Below are positions 61,203 to 64,000 of a stretch of DNA of 64,000 nt, one piece after another. Numbering within the stretch: the first letter of the stretch is position 1; each line of letters begins with the position of its first letter. The position numbers were made by a program, and so were the translations under genes. Origin of the DNA: Emiliania huxleyi CCMP1516 (taxonomy: Eukaryota > Haptophyta > Isochrysidales > Noelaerhabdaceae). The stretch spans positions 147,055 to 211,054 of the forward strand of contig NW_005200543.1 of NCBI RefSeq assembly GCF_000372725.1, given 5' to 3'. The notes beneath the pieces were generated by a model. The model worked only from the letters and a program-made list of their open reading frames with translations, searched no databases and was not told the origin of the DNA.

Positions 61203-64000
61203 ATGCACGCAGTGCTGCCGGTCTCGCTGGCCCTGCTTTCGCCTCGCTCGCCAGCCCTCGCCTCGACGCCGGCATGGACCGCTTCGCCTCGCATAGCTCG
61301 GCCGGCGGTCATGCTGGCCGCGCCGCGCGACGACAGCCCCTCCTCGCTCTTCTCGCCAGAGAGCTGGACTGAGAAGGGCTTCGACGGCGTCCAGCGGCTG
61401 CCTGCCGCCTGCCGCGCGGCGGAGGCGACGACGGCGGAGGCGGAGCACCTAGCGCTCGCCTTCCTCTCTCAGGACGCCGACTCCGTCGTCGCTCGCACCC
61501 TCTCCAAGGCGGGCTCCTCCGCGGCTTCGCTCAAGCGGCAGCTTGAAGACTTCAGCGCTCGGCAGCCCAAGGTGAAGGGCGCGGCGCCGGAGCAGCCGTC
61601 GGTCGGCGCGTCGCTGCTCGCGCTGGTGCGCGGCGCCAACAACGAGCGAGCCGCGCTCGGCGACGAGTTCCTCTCCGGTGACGGAGCTCACTCCTTCCGG
61701 AAGCCTCCGGACCCTTCCCAGACCCTTCCAGCACCCTTCCCTCTCCCCGCCACACCGTCGCCCGGACCTCCCACCCCGTTCCGCTCCGCCAGGCGAGCAC
61801 GTGCTGATCGCGCTCGCCGAGGAGCCTCGCTGCGGCCGCGCGGCGCTGCGGGCGGGAGGGGCTCTGCGCCGCTCGGTCCGCTGCGGGAGCCGTCGGCGGA
61901 ACCTTCCGTGAACTTTCCTCTGCAGGCGGAGGGTCTCGACGCGGCCAAGCTGCGGACTGCGGCGGACGAGGTGCGTGGCGGGCGCAAGATCAGCTCAAAG
62001 GACCCCGAGGCCGCCTACGAGGCGCGCGAGAAGGCCGACGCTGCCGCCTGGAGGAGCCTTCCCTCTTAGCCTTCCCGGGGCCTTCCTGCAGGCGCTGGAG
62101 AAGTACTCGCGCGATCTCACGGCGGAGGCAAAGGCTGGGCGGCTCGACCCGGTCATCGGCCGCGACGACGAGGTTCGCCGCGCGATGACCGTCCTCTCTC
62201 GGCGCACCAAGAACAACCCGATTCTGCTCGGCGAGCCCGGGCGTGTGGGCAAAGGCAGGAGCGATCGAGCCGTCGACCGACTGATTGACCCATGATTAGG
62301 CGAGCCGGGTGTGGGCAAGACGGCGATCGCCGAGGGCCTCGCGCAGCGCATCGCCGCGGGAGACGTGCCCGAGAGCTTGCGCGGCCGCAGGCTGCTCGCG
62401 CGGTGGGGGGAGGAGAGAGACGCGTCGCATCGTTCTCGCCATTCCTGCTTGGCGCTGCAGGCTGCTCGCGCTGGACATGGGCGCGCTCGTCGCGGGCGCA
62501 AAGTACCGAGGCGAGGTCGAAGGCGGCTCGTGGCGGGGTGGTGTGGGCGGCGCTTCGTCACGCCTCTAGCTGTGGGCAGGCGAGTTCGAGGAGAGGCTCA
62601 AGGCGGTGCTGAACGAGGCGACCGAGGCCGAGATGCGCCGAGATGCGCCGAGATGCGCCGAGATGCGCCGAGGTGCGCCGAGGTGCGCGGAGGTGAGCAA
62701 AGATGAGCCGAGAGTCTGTGCTGCGCGAGGTGACCGAGGCGGACGGCGCCATCATCCTCTTCATCGACGAGATCCACACCGTCGTCGGGGCCGGGAAGGC
62801 GGACGGCGCGATGGACGCCGGCAATCTGCTCAAGCCAGCGCTCGCGCGCGGTCAGCTGCGCTGCATCGGCGCGACGGCGAGGCGCGGCGGCAGCGAGGGA
62901 GCGGCGTCTCCGTCAGGCCCACCGCTGTGCGCAGGTGCGACGACGCTGGACGAGTACCGGCAGCACATCGAGAAAGACGCGGCGCTCGAGCGGCGCTTCC
63001 AGCAGGCCGCCGTGGCCGGTGGCGGAGGCGACCGCGCTGTGGTCCATGCCTCTCTCCTCCTCCCATCCGCAGGTCTTCGTGGCCCAGCCGACGGTGGAGG
63101 CGACCACCGGCATCCTGCGCGGCCTCAAGGAGCGGTGCGAGCAACAACCTCCACCTGCTGCGTCGCACTAGCGTCGCCCTCCGGGAGGAAGGAGCGGATG
63201 AGTCGGTCCTGATGCGTGCAGGTACGAGCAGCCCGCCACGGCGTCGCCTTCAGCAGAGAGTGGACGACTCGCTCACCACGGGCGAATCCTCGCCAAAGGT
63301 ACGAGCTCCACCACGGCGTCGCAATCTCGGACGCGGCGCTGGTGGCCGCGGCGGCCCTCTCCGACCGGTACATCTCGGAGCGCTTCCTGCCCGACAAGGC
63401 GAGGCCGTCCCGAGACGGCTGTGGACGGCGCGCCAGCTGTGAGCGGCGCCCTCCTCGCAGCGCTCGCACCGCCGTGACCAGGCGATCGACCTCGTCGACG
63501 AGGCGGCGGCGAAGCTCAAGATGGACGCCACGTCGCGGCCGCAGGCGAGGAGCTGAGATGGAGCCGAGACGAGCCGAGAGGAGCTGAGAGCAGGCGAGAA
63601 GAACGTAGAGGACGCGAGGTCACACTAGACAAGCGTACCGCTCACGACGATGCTGGCGACCGAGGTGCACCGCAGATCTGCGCGCTGGCCGACCCGAGAT
63701 TGGCCGAGATTGGCCGAAATTGGCCGAGATTGTCCGAGGGTAGGCGCAGAAGATCCTCACGCTGCCCAACCAGCTGCGGCAGTGGATGTCCGGGCAGGAC
63801 GACCCGGACGAGGCGGGGGCACAAGCTATCCCACGGCTCGCGCGCGGGGCTGATCGACCCGGACAAGCCAACGGAGGCGCTCATGTTCCCCGGCCCCACG
63901 CGGGTGGGCCAGACGGACCTCCCAAAGGCTGTCGGGCGGGGCTCAAGCTCCCAATCCATTGCTGTGGCCCTTCCGGGAGGGGGTCACTATGTACCCCCGG
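61203..64000 (+). CDS. clpB: ClpB-type Hsp100 disaggregase, plastid-like (runs off the window)
   Basis: Hexameric AAA+ unfoldase that extracts proteins from aggregates. Exons: 61203-61677, 61793-61851, 61926-62021, 62092-62230, 62300-62390, 62461-62510, 62580-62617, 62730-62868, 62935-63005, 63073-63134, 63299-63398, 63482-63544, coding 461 residues. [20 protein letters not shown] is signal-like and suggests plastid import. Then the Clp-N domain, [20 protein letters not shown], Walker [21 protein letters not shown], Walker [36 protein letters not shown] and [20 protein letters not shown]. Nine of eleven introns are GC-AG with direct repeats. After 63544 the coiled-coil middle domain is not found. 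From 63749 the second AAA module is recognisable ([33 protein letters not shown]) but shifts frame near 63830, and its Walker A reads GPTRVGQT, lacking the Lys. Confidence 0.85.
63545..63748 (+). other. Repeat-rich region of the ClpB gene where the middle domain is expected
   Basis: GC donor at 63545 and a GGGTAG acceptor at 63743-63748. The last 60 bases are CGAGATTGGC decamers. Only about 200 bases lie here, too few for the roughly 125-residue coiled coil of ClpB. A short stretch ([12 protein letters not shown], 63637-63670) might be a mini-exon. Confidence 0.5.

Overview
This window reads as nuclear DNA of a GC-rich photosynthetic protist, most likely a haptophyte alga of the Emiliania/Gephyrocapsa type. 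The evidence is a fucoxanthin-chlorophyll a/c light-harvesting gene, dense short spliceosomal introns, a majority of GC-AG introns, a non-LTR retrotransposon and heavy microsatellite content. The taxon is inferred. No bacterial operons, Shine-Dalgarno signals, tRNA, rRNA or CRISPR were recognised.

Layout. 0-6 kb: tRNA-dihydrouridine synthase, light-harvesting protein (minus), a truncated dispersed repeat, and a six-exon cyclin. 6-11 kb: sparse and repetitive, with small hypothetical genes. 11.8-13.5 kb: AP endonuclease (minus). 13.6-15.9 kb: dispersed and tandem repeats. 16-18.2 kb: prolyl 4-hydroxylase in eight exons. 18.2-20.5 kb: a huge CT/GT microsatellite and repeats. 20.5-22.7 kb: multi-pass membrane protein. 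23-26.3 kb: Cys-rich protein, a small Arg/Ala-rich protein and a BRCT protein (the last two minus). 26.9-28 kb: kelch protein (minus). 29.3-30.8 kb: P-loop/DRTGG phosphotransacetylase-like protein. 33.1-36.1 kb: a 3' terminal exon, then a ten-exon 2OG-oxygenase-like gene. 36.6-39.5 kb: Cys-rich gene running into a gag-like repeat. 40-44.6 kb: small myristoylation-signal protein, WW protein (minus), hypothetical (minus), methyltransferase. 44.8-48.3 kb: a MITE abutting a TPR/J-domain co-chaperone. 48.7-53.2 kb: two F-box/RCC1 paralogues tail to tail. 53.5-57 kb: DnaJ (minus) and a reverse transcriptase remnant (minus). 57.9-59.3 kb: leucine-rich-repeat/U-box protein. 59.8-64 kb: RRM fragment, dispersed repeat, and a ClpB gene running off the window.

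The main discovery candidate is the intron population. I could place about 57 introns by reading frame and protein conservation. More than half begin GC rather than GT. In most, the first 6-31 bases of the intron are a near copy of the first bases of the downstream exon, so the intron sits between direct repeats. Introns of different genes share a 3' segment resembling GGCGTCTCTTCACACC...CTGTGAACAG, and others are filled with tandem repeats of about 10-11 bp. This is what introner-like elements or exon-segment duplication would leave. One intron (46434-46711) is amplified as a 71-bp tandem array. Splice sites were placed by eye and need RNA evidence.

The genes are mostly independent housekeeping functions: translation (Dus), photosynthesis (LHC), cell cycle (cyclin), DNA repair (AP endonuclease, BRCT), proteostasis (two DnaJ proteins, ClpB, U-box, F-box/RCC1), and hydroxylation or secretory proteins. 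No pathway cluster is evident. A second shared feature is a leader motif (CTGTGAGAGAGGCTTG, then GAATTCTT) 40-85 bases upstream of several start codons.
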